Assembly (NCBI GenBank): GCA_015863215.1 | Contig: JACBXN010000056.1 | Location: 1-64,000, forward strand | Length of the DNA: 64,000 bases | Direction: 5' to 3' | From: Aerococcaceae bacterium DSM 111176 | GTDB lineage: Bacteria > Bacillota > Bacilli > Lactobacillales > Aerococcaceae | Program-made: the position numbers and the translations under genes | In this document: one piece after another, positions 10,800-19,837 of the stretch | Position numbering within the stretch: the stretch's first letter is position 1 | Layout of the letters: the number at the start of each line of letters is the position of its first letter | The notes under the pieces: generated by a model | The model's input: only the letters and a program-made list of their open reading frames with translations | What the model was told of the DNA's origin: nothing | Databases searched by the model: none

Positions 10800-12317
10800 T
10801 TAATCTATTTCAGCAACATGATAAACAGATAAATAATCTTCTGTAAAAGCAGTTAAAGCACTATTTAATAACTCTTCATCATTAATTAAACCTGTTTGAG
10901 TTAATTCCTCTAAATAATCAGCATGATGAGTGTCAAAAAATTCAAATAAAGCTTTTTCATATCCACGTACTTCTTCGACTGGTACTTGTTCTAAATAGCC
11001 ATGCGCCAATGCATAAAAAATGACCACTTGTTTGGCCACGGGAATGGTTACATGAGCTGATTGTTTTAATATCTCAACTGTACGTTCACCTTTATCTAAG
11101 TTTTTCTTGGTTATATCGTCTAATTCAGATCCGAACTGGCTGAATGCCTCTAACTCACGGTAACTTGATAAATCAATACGTAATGTTCCAGATACTTGCT
11201 TCATTGCTTTTCTTTGAGCTGATCCACCTACACGAGACACTGAAAGCCCGGCATTAATTGCTGGACGTACCCCATTGTTAAATAAATCAGATTCTAGGAA
11301 GATTTGACCATCAGTAATCGAGATGACATTGGTTGGGATATAAGCAGAGATATCTCCCCCTTGCGTTTCTACAATTGGAATTGCAGTAATTGAACCCCCA
11401 CCTAAATCGTCATTTAATTTAGCTGCTCTTTCTAATAAGCGTGAATGTAAATAAAATACGTCCCCTGGATATGCTTCACGTCCTGGTGGTCGTTTTAATA
11501 GTAAACTCATTTCACGATAAGCCGTTGCTTGTTTTGATAAGTCATCAAAAATAATCAAAACATGTTTACCATCATACATAAACTCTTCAGCCATCGCCAT
11601 TGCAGCGTACGGTGCTAAATACAGTAAACTCGATGTATTTGAAGCACTTGCTGACATGATTATTGTGTAATCCATTGCATTGTGTTTTTCCAATACATTC
11701 GCGATATTTTTTACAGTTGATTCTTTTTGACCAATCGCTACATAAATACAGATAACATCTTTATCAGCTTGATTGATAATCGCATCAACAGCCAGTGTTG
11801 TTTTACCTGTTTTACGGTCTCCAATAATCAATTCACGTTGTCCGCGACCAATTGGTACCAATGAGTCGATCGCTTTAATACCCGTTTGCATTGGTTCACT
11901 TACACTTTGTCGGTCCATGATATTTGGTGCATCGGCTTCAATCGGACGTGTTTTCGATGTTTCAATTGCTCCTAATCCATCAATTGGTTCACCTAATGGA
12001 TTAACCACGCGTCCAAGTAAACCGTCCCCAACTGGAACTTCCATAACACGGTTTAAACGACGAACGAGTTCTCCATCATTAATATCGTGATAACTCCCGA
12101 AAACGATAACTCCCACTTCATCCGTGTTTAAGTTTTGAATCATTCCGACGGAGTTATTACGGAAAAGCACCATCTCGCCGTACATTGCAGAATTCAATCC
12201 ACTAATTCGTGCAATACCATCTCCGACATAAGTTACTACCCCAATATCTTCAGGCTCATCTTTAAATTCATGAGTTTGAATTTTATTAATTAGTTTCTGT
12301 TTATTGTCTTCCATCAT
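10800..12317 (-). CDS. atpA: F1F0 ATP synthase alpha subunit
   Basis: The non-catalytic nucleotide-binding F1 subunit, 505 residues. The P-loop [18 protein letters not shown] is at about residues 169-186; it is followed by the family signature [17 protein letters not shown]. The C-terminal helical domain ends in [18 protein letters not shown]. An AGGTGC-type ribosome site lies before the ATG pair. It lies nine bases downstream of the short atpH. Confidence 0.97.
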   Translation of the reverse strand: MMEDNKQKLINKIQTHEFKDEPEDIGVVTYVGDGIARISGLNSAMYGEMVLFRNNSVGMIQNLNTDEVGVIVFGSYHDINDGELVRRLNRVMEVPVGDGLLGRVVNPLGEPIDGLGAIETSKTRPIEADAPNIMDRQSVSEPMQTGIKAIDSLVPIGRGQRELIIGDRKTGKTTLAVDAIINQADKDVICIYVAIGQKESTVKNIANVLEKHNAMDYTIIMSASASNTSSLLYLAPYAAMAMAEEFMYDGKHVLIIFDDLSKQATAYREMSLLLKRPPGREAYPGDVFYLHSRLLERAAKLNDDLGGGSITAIPIVETQGGDISAYIPTNVISITDGQIFLESDLFNNGVRPAINAGLSVSRVGGSAQRKAMKQVSGTLRIDLSSYRELEAFSQFGSELDDITKKNLDKGERTVEILKQSAHVTIPVAKQVVIFYALAHGYLEQVPVEEVRGYEKALFEFFDTHHADYLEELTQTGLINDEELLNSALTAFTEDYLSVYHVAEID

Positions 12318-12326
12318 TGCACCTCC

Positions 12327-12635
12327 TTAGTTATCTTTTAATAATATTTCTAATTCCTCTAACATTTTGATTCCTGAAAGTTCATAAAAAAATGAATCAG
12401 TATTCACACTAACACCCATCAAAATTTCGTGATCCACGACATGATAAATATGTGTAAATTCCTCACTCGTAATTTTTCTAACTGCGTCAACAATACGTTT
12501 GACTTGTTCCTCAGTTAAATCAATCGCACTCTTAATCGTGATTGGGTGGACATCTTTATATGAAGTTGTTTCTATTTTTTGTGAACCTTCAATTTTAATG
12601 ACTTCAGTATGATCGATTGTTTGTTTTTCTATCAT
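12327..12635 (-). CDS. atpH: F1F0 ATP synthase delta subunit, short form
   Basis: The position between atpF and atpA identifies this as the delta (OSCP) stator subunit. At 102 residues it is about 75-80 residues shorter than the usual roughly 178. Only the C-terminal part is recognisable: IKSAIDLTEEQVKRIVDAVRKITSEE, a strand with DHEILMGVSVNTDSFFYELSG, and a final helix. The N-terminal six-helix domain that holds the alpha-subunit N-termini is absent. The start codon overlaps the atpF stop by four bases and the frame is intact, so this is not an obvious sequencing frameshift. Confidence 0.8.
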   Translation of the reverse strand: MIEKQTIDHTEVIKIEGSQKIETTSYKDVHPITIKSAIDLTEEQVKRIVDAVRKITSEEFTHIYHVVDHEILMGVSVNTDSFFYELSGIKMLEELEILLKDN

Positions 12636-13129
12636 TTAGCATTCGCTTCCAATCTTTCAATGAACTGGCCAATCATTTCTTGATGTTCATCGGCTGTTAC
12701 TTCACGCTCAACTAATTTTTTCGTTAGTTCTATTGCTAACTCAACTGTATCTTTTTCCATTTGTTGATGCAGTAAAACACGTTCTTGTTCAAATGATTGT
12801 TTGGCTTTTTCTTTCATTTCATTAATTTCAAGTTCAGCTTCATGCATGATCTGTTGCTTCTCTTCTAAAGCTTGATTTTTAGCATCTTGAACCATTTGAG
12901 CACTTGAAGTACGCGCTTGAGTCATTAATTGATTCGCTTCAATAACCATTGCTTGACCTTCAGACTTTGCAGTTGCTCCTTCTTCTAAGTCCGATTCGAT
13001 GATTGCTTTACGCTCATCAAGGACTTTCATAATCGGAGTAAATGCAAAGCGGTAAAGAATATAAAATAAAATTAGGAATGCAATAACTGTCATTAATGCA
13101 TTTCCGAGTGACGTAGGTGAAAATAACAT
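12632..13129 (-). CDS. atpF: F1F0 ATP synthase b subunit
   Basis: The peripheral-stalk subunit of 165 residues. One N-terminal membrane span (about 9-28, ALMTVIAFLILFYILYRFAF) is followed by a long charged alpha-helix that dimerises as a right-handed coiled coil (KVLDERKAIIESDLEEGATAKSEGQ onward). The C-terminal tail normally binds delta, which is of interest because delta is short here. It overlaps atpH by four bases. Confidence 0.95.
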   Translation of the reverse strand: MLFSPTSLGNALMTVIAFLILFYILYRFAFTPIMKVLDERKAIIESDLEEGATAKSEGQAMVIEANQLMTQARTSSAQMVQDAKNQALEEKQQIMHEAELEINEMKEKAKQSFEQERVLLHQQMEKDTVELAIELTKKLVEREVTADEHQEMIGQFIERLEANAK

Positions 13130-13143
13130 AATAATCCCCCTTA

Positions 13144-14090
<947 letters not shown>

Positions 14091-14492
14091 TGACTTTCCT
14101 TCTTTCTACAATTAATTTCTTAGTGATGCCTAAGACATTTTTTATTATACTCCTCAAATTTAAAAATACCAGGATATTGTGGAAAATTTATTATAAAACC
14201 AAAAATTGCATTATCAAAATTTCTATATATTAAATTCTGAGTGCGCTATCTTTCCTAGTCAATATCTGTGTTATTTTGAACAATCTGAGTTTATATAAGT
14301 ATAATATTCATTCACAAATGCAAACTATTCATCGATTGCATCTAATTCATCATAGCACTTATAATTAATAACGCAAATTCACAAAGTGTTTTGTTAAATT
14401 ATTGCTACAAACGCTGATTATTACAGCTTATCTGTTCGAACTTTATCTTATATTTTTATTTGATCCAGTTTATTTATTTTTATGTGCAACCA
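14091..14492. other. AT-rich intergenic region upstream of atpB
   Basis: About 400 bases with no credible open frame. A minus-strand TATAAT at 14144-14149 is a plausible -10 for the atp operon, but no matching -35 is seen. A weak ATGCAA/TTGCAT inverted pair lies near 14318-14342. Nothing else is recognised. Confidence 0.4.
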
Positions 14493-14532
14493 AAAAGCGA
14501 CCAAAAATTCTATAAAAATTTTGGTCGCTTTT
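14492..14532. terminator. Bidirectional terminator after the PplA-like gene
   Basis: A 14-bp perfect stem (14493-14506 with 14519-14532) lies between the PplA-like gene and the atp operon, with T-rich ends on both strands. Confidence 0.9.
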
Positions 14533-14569
14533 AATTAAATTATATATATTCACTGAAATGTTTCAGCAA

Positions 14570-15625
14570 TTATTTCGCCGTATTGATGATCGCATCTAAA
14601 TAAATACTTGTTTCTGCAAATGTTGAACCAGATACAACGTCTGCTACATTACCATCTTCATCTAGTCCTGCTAATTCCTCTATTATAGCCTCTACTTCTT
14701 CAACTGTTTTACCAGCTACCGCTTGAGATATTGCTGTTAATGATTCGCTATATGTTTGTGTCGCGTTCGCAATCTCTGCCATTCTAGCAGAATAAGATTC
14801 ATCATTCATTAGCTTTGAAATTAATACATTGTCTTCGGCAAATCCTTCTCCAAAGCCTGCATCAGAGTTAGGCACACCTTCACCTTCGGTAAATTGTAAC
14901 TCGTCTTGAGCAGCAGCTAAAATTGTATCACCATCTTTTAAAACAGCAACGAGTGAAACTGCTGAGTCCCCAGAAGTTGGTTGTAAATCATAAATTAATT
15001 CTGCATTTGATAGATCAGCAGACTCAACACCCGTAAATTCAAATCCATTTTCAGCGACATCTACAATTGTTTGTAAGTAACCACGCGTATCCACAAATGT
15101 TGAACCTGAAACAACATCCGCTGGGCTGGCATCATCTTCTAATCCGTCTAACTCCTCAAGCGCATCATTAATCTCGTCTAAAGTTTTCCCTTCAGCGAAA
15201 GCTTGTACTGCGTCCATACTAGCACTGTAAGTTTGTGTCGCTCCTGCGATTTCAGTCATATTAGCAGAATAAGCTTCATCATTTTGACGTTTACTTGCTA
15301 AAATAACATCTTCGGCAAACCCTTCACCAAATGCACCATCACTATTTGGAACAGCTTCACCGTCTGCTAGAAACTGGAATTCGTCAATTAATGCTTTAGC
15401 AACAACGTCTCCGTCCATTACAACATAAGTGACTGAAAATGATTTATCACCATGCGGTGCCCCGTATGCCATTTTGATAGAAACGCCATTTTCTGAAACT
15501 TCATCTGTCGCCACTTCTTCAGTTGATTCTTCCACTGACGAGTCTTCTGCACCTACCAGTTGGAATGGTACCGTTGATAATACTAATGAACATGACAATA
15601 ATAATAATAATTTTCTTTTATTCAT
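14570..15625 (-). CDS. Secreted two-domain PplA-like protein, candidate flavinylation substrate
   Basis: A 351-residue exported protein. The signal peptide (residues 1-26, basic MNKRK then a hydrophobic core) ends in VGA before an acidic linker. A Cys at residue 12 is an unlikely lipobox. Two homologous modules follow (about 47-195 and 205-351). Both contain VPNSD-xx-FGEGFAED and end in DVVSGSTF (170-177, 329-336). This Asp-x-x-Ser-Gly-x-Thr motif fits the site where ApbE attaches FMN to Thr. It resembles Listeria PplA, the extracellular flavoprotein of the EET pathway. The position beside the ECF genes and the ApbE/EetA/EetB cluster supports that role. The family assignment is not certain. 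Confidence 0.65.
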   Translation of the reverse strand: MNKRKLLLLLSCSLVLSTVPFQLVGAEDSSVEESTEEVATDEVSENGVSIKMAYGAPHGDKSFSVTYVVMDGDVVAKALIDEFQFLADGEAVPNSDGAFGEGFAEDVILASKRQNDEAYSANMTEIAGATQTYSASMDAVQAFAEGKTLDEINDALEELDGLEDDASPADVVSGSTFVDTRGYLQTIVDVAENGFEFTGVESADLSNAELIYDLQPTSGDSAVSLVAVLKDGDTILAAAQDELQFTEGEGVPNSDAGFGEGFAEDNVLISKLMNDESYSARMAEIANATQTYSESLTAISQAVAGKTVEEVEAIIEELAGLDEDGNVADVVSGSTFAETSIYLDAIINTAK

Positions 15626-15655
15626 ATTAACCCCTCCATTACTTAACTTATGCTC

Positions 15656-15683
15656 ATTATATCACAAAATAATGTTTTTTCAA
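15656..15683 (-). promoter_or_regulatory. Promoter of the PplA-like gene
   Basis: Minus-strand TTGAAA (15678-15683) and TATAAT (15656-15661) are 16 bp apart with an extended TG-A before the -10. This is a strong consensus promoter, divergent from the ecf operon. Confidence 0.75.
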
Positions 15684-15758
15684 TACTTTCTGATATTTTT
15701 TGAAGTAATGCTTTTAATTTGATAAGATTAAGTGACTAAGATAAGGAGTCTTACATAA

Positions 15759-16586
15759 ATGATGATTGAATTAAAGCAAGTGAGTTACCAATATCCTCAT
15801 AGTAACCCCGAAGCGAACACATTAAGCGCTATTAATTTAACAATTAAAAACGGTGAATGGGTTACATTACTTGGATCTAATGGGTCTGGGAAATCAACAT
15901 TAGTTAAAACTTTTAATGGCCTAATACAACCTGATTCTGGTGAAATTATTATTAATGACACATTATTAACAAGCGAAACAATTCACCATGTGAGACGACA
16001 AATTGGTATGGTCTTTCAAAATCCTGATAATCAATTTGTTGGTAGTACCGTTGAATCAGATATTGCTTTTGGTTTAGAAAACATTGGCATGGATCACACA
16101 AAAATGCATCAACGTGTGGAAGAAGTTCTCCGATTCGTTGGTTTATGGGATTTGCGACACAATCCCCCAGAATCTTTATCTGGTGGACAAAAACAACGCA
16201 CAGCTATTGCAAGTGCCCTCGTTTCAAGTCCTCAGATATTGGTACTGGATGAAGCTACATCGATGCTAGATCCTGAAGGCAGAAAGCACATCATGACACT
16301 AATACAACGTATTCGCCAGGAGCAAAATTTAACCATTGTAGCAATTACACATAATATTGAAGAATCACTCTTAAGTGATCGAATTATTTTAATGCATCAA
16401 GGAGAAATTCTTCAGTCAGGTACTCCTGAAGAAATATTTTATCAAAAAGACCTTTTATTTGAGATTGGTTTGGATATTCCCATTTATGAGAAGATCAATC
16501 ACCAACTCAAAGAACTTGGTATAAATACACCCGGTCATTTAATTACAAGAGAAAGTTTGATGAATTGGCTATGGACATTCAATTAA
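15759..16586 (+). CDS. ecfA1: ECF transporter ATPase EcfA1
   Basis: One of two ATPases of the energy-coupling-factor module. Walker A GSNGSGKST is at about residues 39-47, the Q-loop MVFQNPDNQFVGSTVESDIAFG near 86-107, the signature LSGGQKQR near 142 and Walker B ILVLDEATSMLDPEG near 160. It has 275 residues. An AGGAGTC site precedes tandem ATG codons. It overlaps ecfA2. The operon sits between the PplA-like gene and the ApbE cluster, so a role in flavin handling for EET is inferred, as for the Listeria locus. No S-component is nearby. Confidence 0.92.
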   Translation: MMIELKQVSYQYPHSNPEANTLSAINLTIKNGEWVTLLGSNGSGKSTLVKTFNGLIQPDSGEIIINDTLLTSETIHHVRRQIGMVFQNPDNQFVGSTVESDIAFGLENIGMDHTKMHQRVEEVLRFVGLWDLRHNPPESLSGGQKQRTAIASALVSSPQILVLDEATSMLDPEGRKHIMTLIQRIRQEQNLTIVAITHNIEESLLSDRIILMHQGEILQSGTPEEIFYQKDLLFEIGLDIPIYEKINHQLKELGINTPGHLITRESLMNWLWTFN

Positions 16587-17449
16587 AAAATATAAATTAT
16601 AAGTATAATGAGGGCACGCCGTTAGAATATCAGGCATTACATGATATTACTTATAACTTCCCCAAAGGGTCGTTCACAGCCATTGTTGGACACACTGGGT
16701 CGGGTAAATCAACATTAACTAAACTACTTAATGGTTTACTTATACCTAGTTCGGGTAATCTACGTATGGGCAATCGAACGATTACACCACACACATCTGA
16801 GCGTGATTTGAAATTATTACGTAAAAAAATAGGTACGGTCATGCAGTTTCCTGAAATGCAGTTATTTGGTCAAACGGTTGCTGAAGATATTGTTTTCGGT
16901 CCTATGAACTATGGCTCTAGTTACAACGATGCTTTAGAAATTGCTGCTGAAAAATTAAACACTGTCGGTTTAGACTCTTCTTATTTGGAGCAATCACCAT
17001 TTGATCTCTCTGGCGGTCAACAAAGGCGTGTTGCCATAGCAGGAGTCCTTGCCTTAGAACCTGAGGTTCTCATATTAGATGAACCGACGATTGGGTTAGA
17101 TCCACATGGCCAACAAACGATTCTCACATTATTTAAAGAGATGAATCAAACATTAGATACAACAATCATTCTTATCACTCATCAAATGGAAGATGTTGTA
17201 AAATATGCGGATAACGTCCTGGTTCTAAACGAAGGTAAAATATTAACCCAAGGAACTCCTCAGGAAGTTTTTGAACAAGACCACTTATTACAAAAAGCCG
17301 GACTTGATGTGCCAGTAATTGTGTCATTGGCTAGGGAAATGGAAGCAAAATATAATTTTAAATTTACATCTTTACCACTTAGTATTGAAGCTTTAACAGA
17401 ACAAATGGCTCACTATTTACTGGAGGTTGCTGATGAACAAAACAATTAA
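16571..17449 (+). CDS. ecfA2: ECF transporter ATPase EcfA2
   Basis: The second ECF ATPase, about 292 residues. Walker A GHTGSGKST is near residue 38, the signature LSGGQQRR near 146, Walker B VLILDEPTIGLDPHG near 164 and the switch His in LITHQMEDV near 198. The first ATG of the reading frame is at 16571, inside the end of ecfA1; a TTG two codons earlier is possible. It overlaps ecfT by 17 bases, so the three genes are translated in a coupled way. Confidence 0.92.
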   Translation: MDIQLKNINYKYNEGTPLEYQALHDITYNFPKGSFTAIVGHTGSGKSTLTKLLNGLLIPSSGNLRMGNRTITPHTSERDLKLLRKKIGTVMQFPEMQLFGQTVAEDIVFGPMNYGSSYNDALEIAAEKLNTVGLDSSYLEQSPFDLSGGQQRRVAIAGVLALEPEVLILDEPTIGLDPHGQQTILTLFKEMNQTLDTTIILITHQMEDVVKYADNVLVLNEGKILTQGTPQEVFEQDHLLQKAGLDVPVIVSLAREMEAKYNFKFTSLPLSIEALTEQMAHYLLEVADEQNN

Positions 17450-18230
17450 TTTTGGTCGCTATCTCCCTTATAATTCATTTATCCATCACTTAGACCCACG
17501 AGTGAAATTAGTAACTACCCTACTCTTTGTCATTTATGCGATGTTAGCAAATAATTTTGCTACTTATCTTTCGCTAACAGTAATACTATTACTGGAAATT
17601 ATACTCGCAAAGATTCCTTTGAAATCAATTGCTAGAGGGGTTCGTCCTATGTTAAGCCTCTTATTGTTCACTGCTTTCTTTCAAATGATTTTTAGTGCAG
17701 GAAATACGGTCTATTTCTCATTTGGATGGTTGGAGATTACTCAAGAAGGGCTTATACATGGACTTTTTATCTTTTTGCGTTTTTCTCTTATTTTGATTAA
17801 ATCACTTTTATTAACTTTAACAACCCAAGCCTTGCTATTAACAGATGCGATTGATTATTTATTAATCCCACTTAAAAAAATCGGTTTCTCCGTTGAAGAA
17901 GTTCCGATTATGTTATCAATTGGTTTACGCTTTATTCCTACTCTATTAGATGAGGCAAAAGTGATTATGGATGCCCAAAAACTTCGTGGTATGGACTTTA
18001 CTGAAGGTAATATCCTCCAACGCATTCAGAAGTTCACACCGATATTGGTACCTTTATTTAACCGTTCTTACGATAGAGCTTTTGACTTAGCGATGGCAAT
18101 GGACTCAAGAGATTATCAGGGCGGTAGAGGGCGCACGAAATACCATAAATTATCGATTCAGGCTAAAGATTTACTAGTCGTTGCCGTTTATATTATTTTA
18201 CTATTGCTTATATTATATTTACGTCATTAA
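17433..18230 (+). CDS. ecfT: ECF transporter transmembrane component EcfT
   Basis: The membrane scaffold of the ECF complex, about 265 residues with roughly five to six membrane segments. The coupling-helix motifs MDAQKLRGMDF and LAMAMDSRDYQGG (the Ala-Arg-Gly-type motifs that dock on the ATPases) are present. TGGAGG lies six bases before the ATG at 17433. In most Firmicutes this operon sits next to rplQ/truA; here it sits in a flavin-related locus. Confidence 0.92.
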   Translation: MNKTINFGRYLPYNSFIHHLDPRVKLVTTLLFVIYAMLANNFATYLSLTVILLLEIILAKIPLKSIARGVRPMLSLLLFTAFFQMIFSAGNTVYFSFGWLEITQEGLIHGLFIFLRFSLILIKSLLLTLTTQALLLTDAIDYLLIPLKKIGFSVEEVPIMLSIGLRFIPTLLDEAKVIMDAQKLRGMDFTEGNILQRIQKFTPILVPLFNRSYDRAFDLAMAMDSRDYQGGRGRTKYHKLSIQAKDLLVVAVYIILLLLILYLRH

Positions 18231-18275
18231 AAAAGAACGCCGTTTAGCTTCGATTAGCCAAACAGCGTTCTTTTT
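18231..18275. terminator. Bidirectional terminator between ecfT and apbE
   Basis: The arms AAAAGAACGC and GCGTTCTTTTT enclose a second paired block (GTTTxGCT with AGCxAAAC). T-runs on both strands serve the convergent ecfT and apbE genes. Confidence 0.88.
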
Positions 18276-19335
18276 ATTCATTAACCCAATTGAATTCTTC
18301 GTTTGTTAATATAAATTTATCTTTTAATCCTTCTGTTGTAAATACATCCAAATCTTTAGTAATGAAGACCGCTTCTACGTCATTTTCATTGTTAAAATAC
18401 TCCAGTCCTTCATCTAGTCCAAAGCCAAATCCAACAGTTGATAATGCATCCGCGTCAAGTGATTTATCTGTTATTATTGTCACACTTAATAATTCATTAT
18501 CAAATGGATACCCTGTTTCAGGATTCATTAAATGATGGTATATATTTCCTTGATGATTTAAAAAACGCTCATAAATACCTGATGTAACGATCGATTGGTC
18601 TTTTAGATTGATGGTTCCAATAAAATCCCCACGGTCATTCACAGGATCTTGCACACCTACGTTAAATCCACCCTCTTCGCGTCTAGGTGAATCTCCCATA
18701 ATAACGACATTACCACCTAAATCAATAATCGCAGTTGTAACACCCTGCTCAATAAATAACTCTTTGATTTGATCTGCTATATATCCCTTAGCAATGGCTC
18801 CTAAATCTAGTTGCATACCGGCTTCTGTTAAATATACAGTATTATCCTCATCATTCAATTCAATCAATTCGGCATTCACCAAAGGTAATACCTGCTCAAT
18901 TTCTTCAGAATCAGGCACCCTCGCATCATCAAAACCTATACGCCATAAGCTAGTAATCGGTCCGATTGTGACATCAAAACCACTGTTAGAAAGGACAGAA
19001 TAATCATAGGCTGCATCCACTAGTGGGTATATATCCTCTGATATTTGTACTGGTTTTTCTCCTGCTTCGATGTTAACCGCATCAATTTGTGAACCAGGTT
19101 CGTTAGTCGTAATTAATGCTGCTAATTCATCGATTAACGCAAATGCTTCATCTAAAACTGCCTCTTTACCTTCATCATAAACCCGTAAAGAAACATAAGT
19201 ACCCATTTTAAATTCAGTTGCCTGATATGGTTCTTCAACTAATTCATTTTGATTCGTATTCTGACTACATGCCGTTAACACGAGTATTAATGGTATTGTT
19301 AGTAATACTCGTAACAAATATTTCATTTGGTTCAT
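18274..19335 (-). CDS. apbE: FAD:protein FMN transferase ApbE (lipoprotein)
   Basis: Transfers FMN from FAD to Thr/Ser of extracytosolic flavoproteins. A lipobox LTAC puts the acylated Cys at about residue 23, so it acts outside the membrane. Typical ApbE elements are FKMGTYVSLRVY, NSGFDVTIGPITSLWRIG, LDLGAIAKGYIADQ, IDLGGNVVIMG, SIVTSGIYERF and HHLMNPETGYPF. The C-terminal LDADALSTVGFGFG has the metal-site Asp. The length of 353 is normal. Substrates are probably the four-repeat FMN protein just upstream and perhaps the PplA-like protein at 14.6 kb. A terminator between eetA and apbE suggests attenuated expression. Confidence 0.92.
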   Translation of the reverse strand: MNQMKYLLRVLLTIPLILVLTACSQNTNQNELVEEPYQATEFKMGTYVSLRVYDEGKEAVLDEAFALIDELAALITTNEPGSQIDAVNIEAGEKPVQISEDIYPLVDAAYDYSVLSNSGFDVTIGPITSLWRIGFDDARVPDSEEIEQVLPLVNAELIELNDEDNTVYLTEAGMQLDLGAIAKGYIADQIKELFIEQGVTTAIIDLGGNVVIMGDSPRREEGGFNVGVQDPVNDRGDFIGTINLKDQSIVTSGIYERFLNHQGNIYHHLMNPETGYPFDNELLSVTIITDKSLDADALSTVGFGFGLDEGLEYFNNENDVEAVFITKDLDVFTTEGLKDKFILTNEEFNWVNE

Positions 19336-19366
19336 TCGTAATTTTCCTTCCGATTAGTAAAAAATA

Positions 19367-19392
19367 AAACAGGTAGAAAAATCCACCTGTTT
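19367..19392 (-). terminator. Terminator or attenuator between eetA and apbE
   Basis: AAACAGGT (19367-19374) pairs with ACCTGTTT (19385-19392), with a T-rich tail on the minus strand. It lies inside the operon, so ApbE may be expressed at a lower level than the upstream genes. Confidence 0.7.
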
Positions 19393-19405
19393 AATCAATC
19401 TTTCA

Positions 19406-19819
19406 TTAAGAAATCGCGTCTACTTCAGGTAATTCATCTGAATCTTTACTCGTAATTTCAATCAATACTTGATGGGGCAAACAGACAATTGTTTGACCAA
19501 TTCTTTCAATTTCTCCCATCTCAACACATAATTGATCATTACAATTCGCATGTTCAATCCAGATAGTGTTTCCTTCACGAATCACTTTATTATAATGAGT
19601 GTCTAAATCTCCAATTTCAATCTCGATTCGCTCTCCGTCATCTACTAGAGGGATTTGATGTTCTTCTTTCCCTTTCACGGAGATTACCGCTGTATAGTCT
19701 GAATTGTTATTGGATGATTGTAACCGATTAAAATACAAGAGTGGTAAAAATGAAATCATGACAAAAAATACGACTAAAATATAATCTCCTGGTTTTGTCA
19801 TTTTAAATAATTCTTTCAT
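19406..19819 (-). CDS. NusG domain II-containing membrane protein, EetA-like
   Basis: A 137-residue protein with one N-terminal membrane span (about 13-31) and an extracytosolic NusG-II beta domain. The hallmark is NCNDQLCVEMGEIERIG followed by IVCLPHQVLIEI (about 93-122), with three Cys. In the Listeria EET locus the homologue EetA is required for electron transfer to extracytosolic acceptors. It lies 18 bases after the multi-FMN protein gene. Confidence 0.82.
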   Translation of the reverse strand: MKELFKMTKPGDYILVVFFVMISFLPLLYFNRLQSSNNNSDYTAVISVKGKEEHQIPLVDDGERIEIEIGDLDTHYNKVIREGNTIWIEHANCNDQLCVEMGEIERIGQTIVCLPHQVLIEITSKDSDELPEVDAIS

Positions 19820-19837
19820 ATCCCCACCACTTTTATC

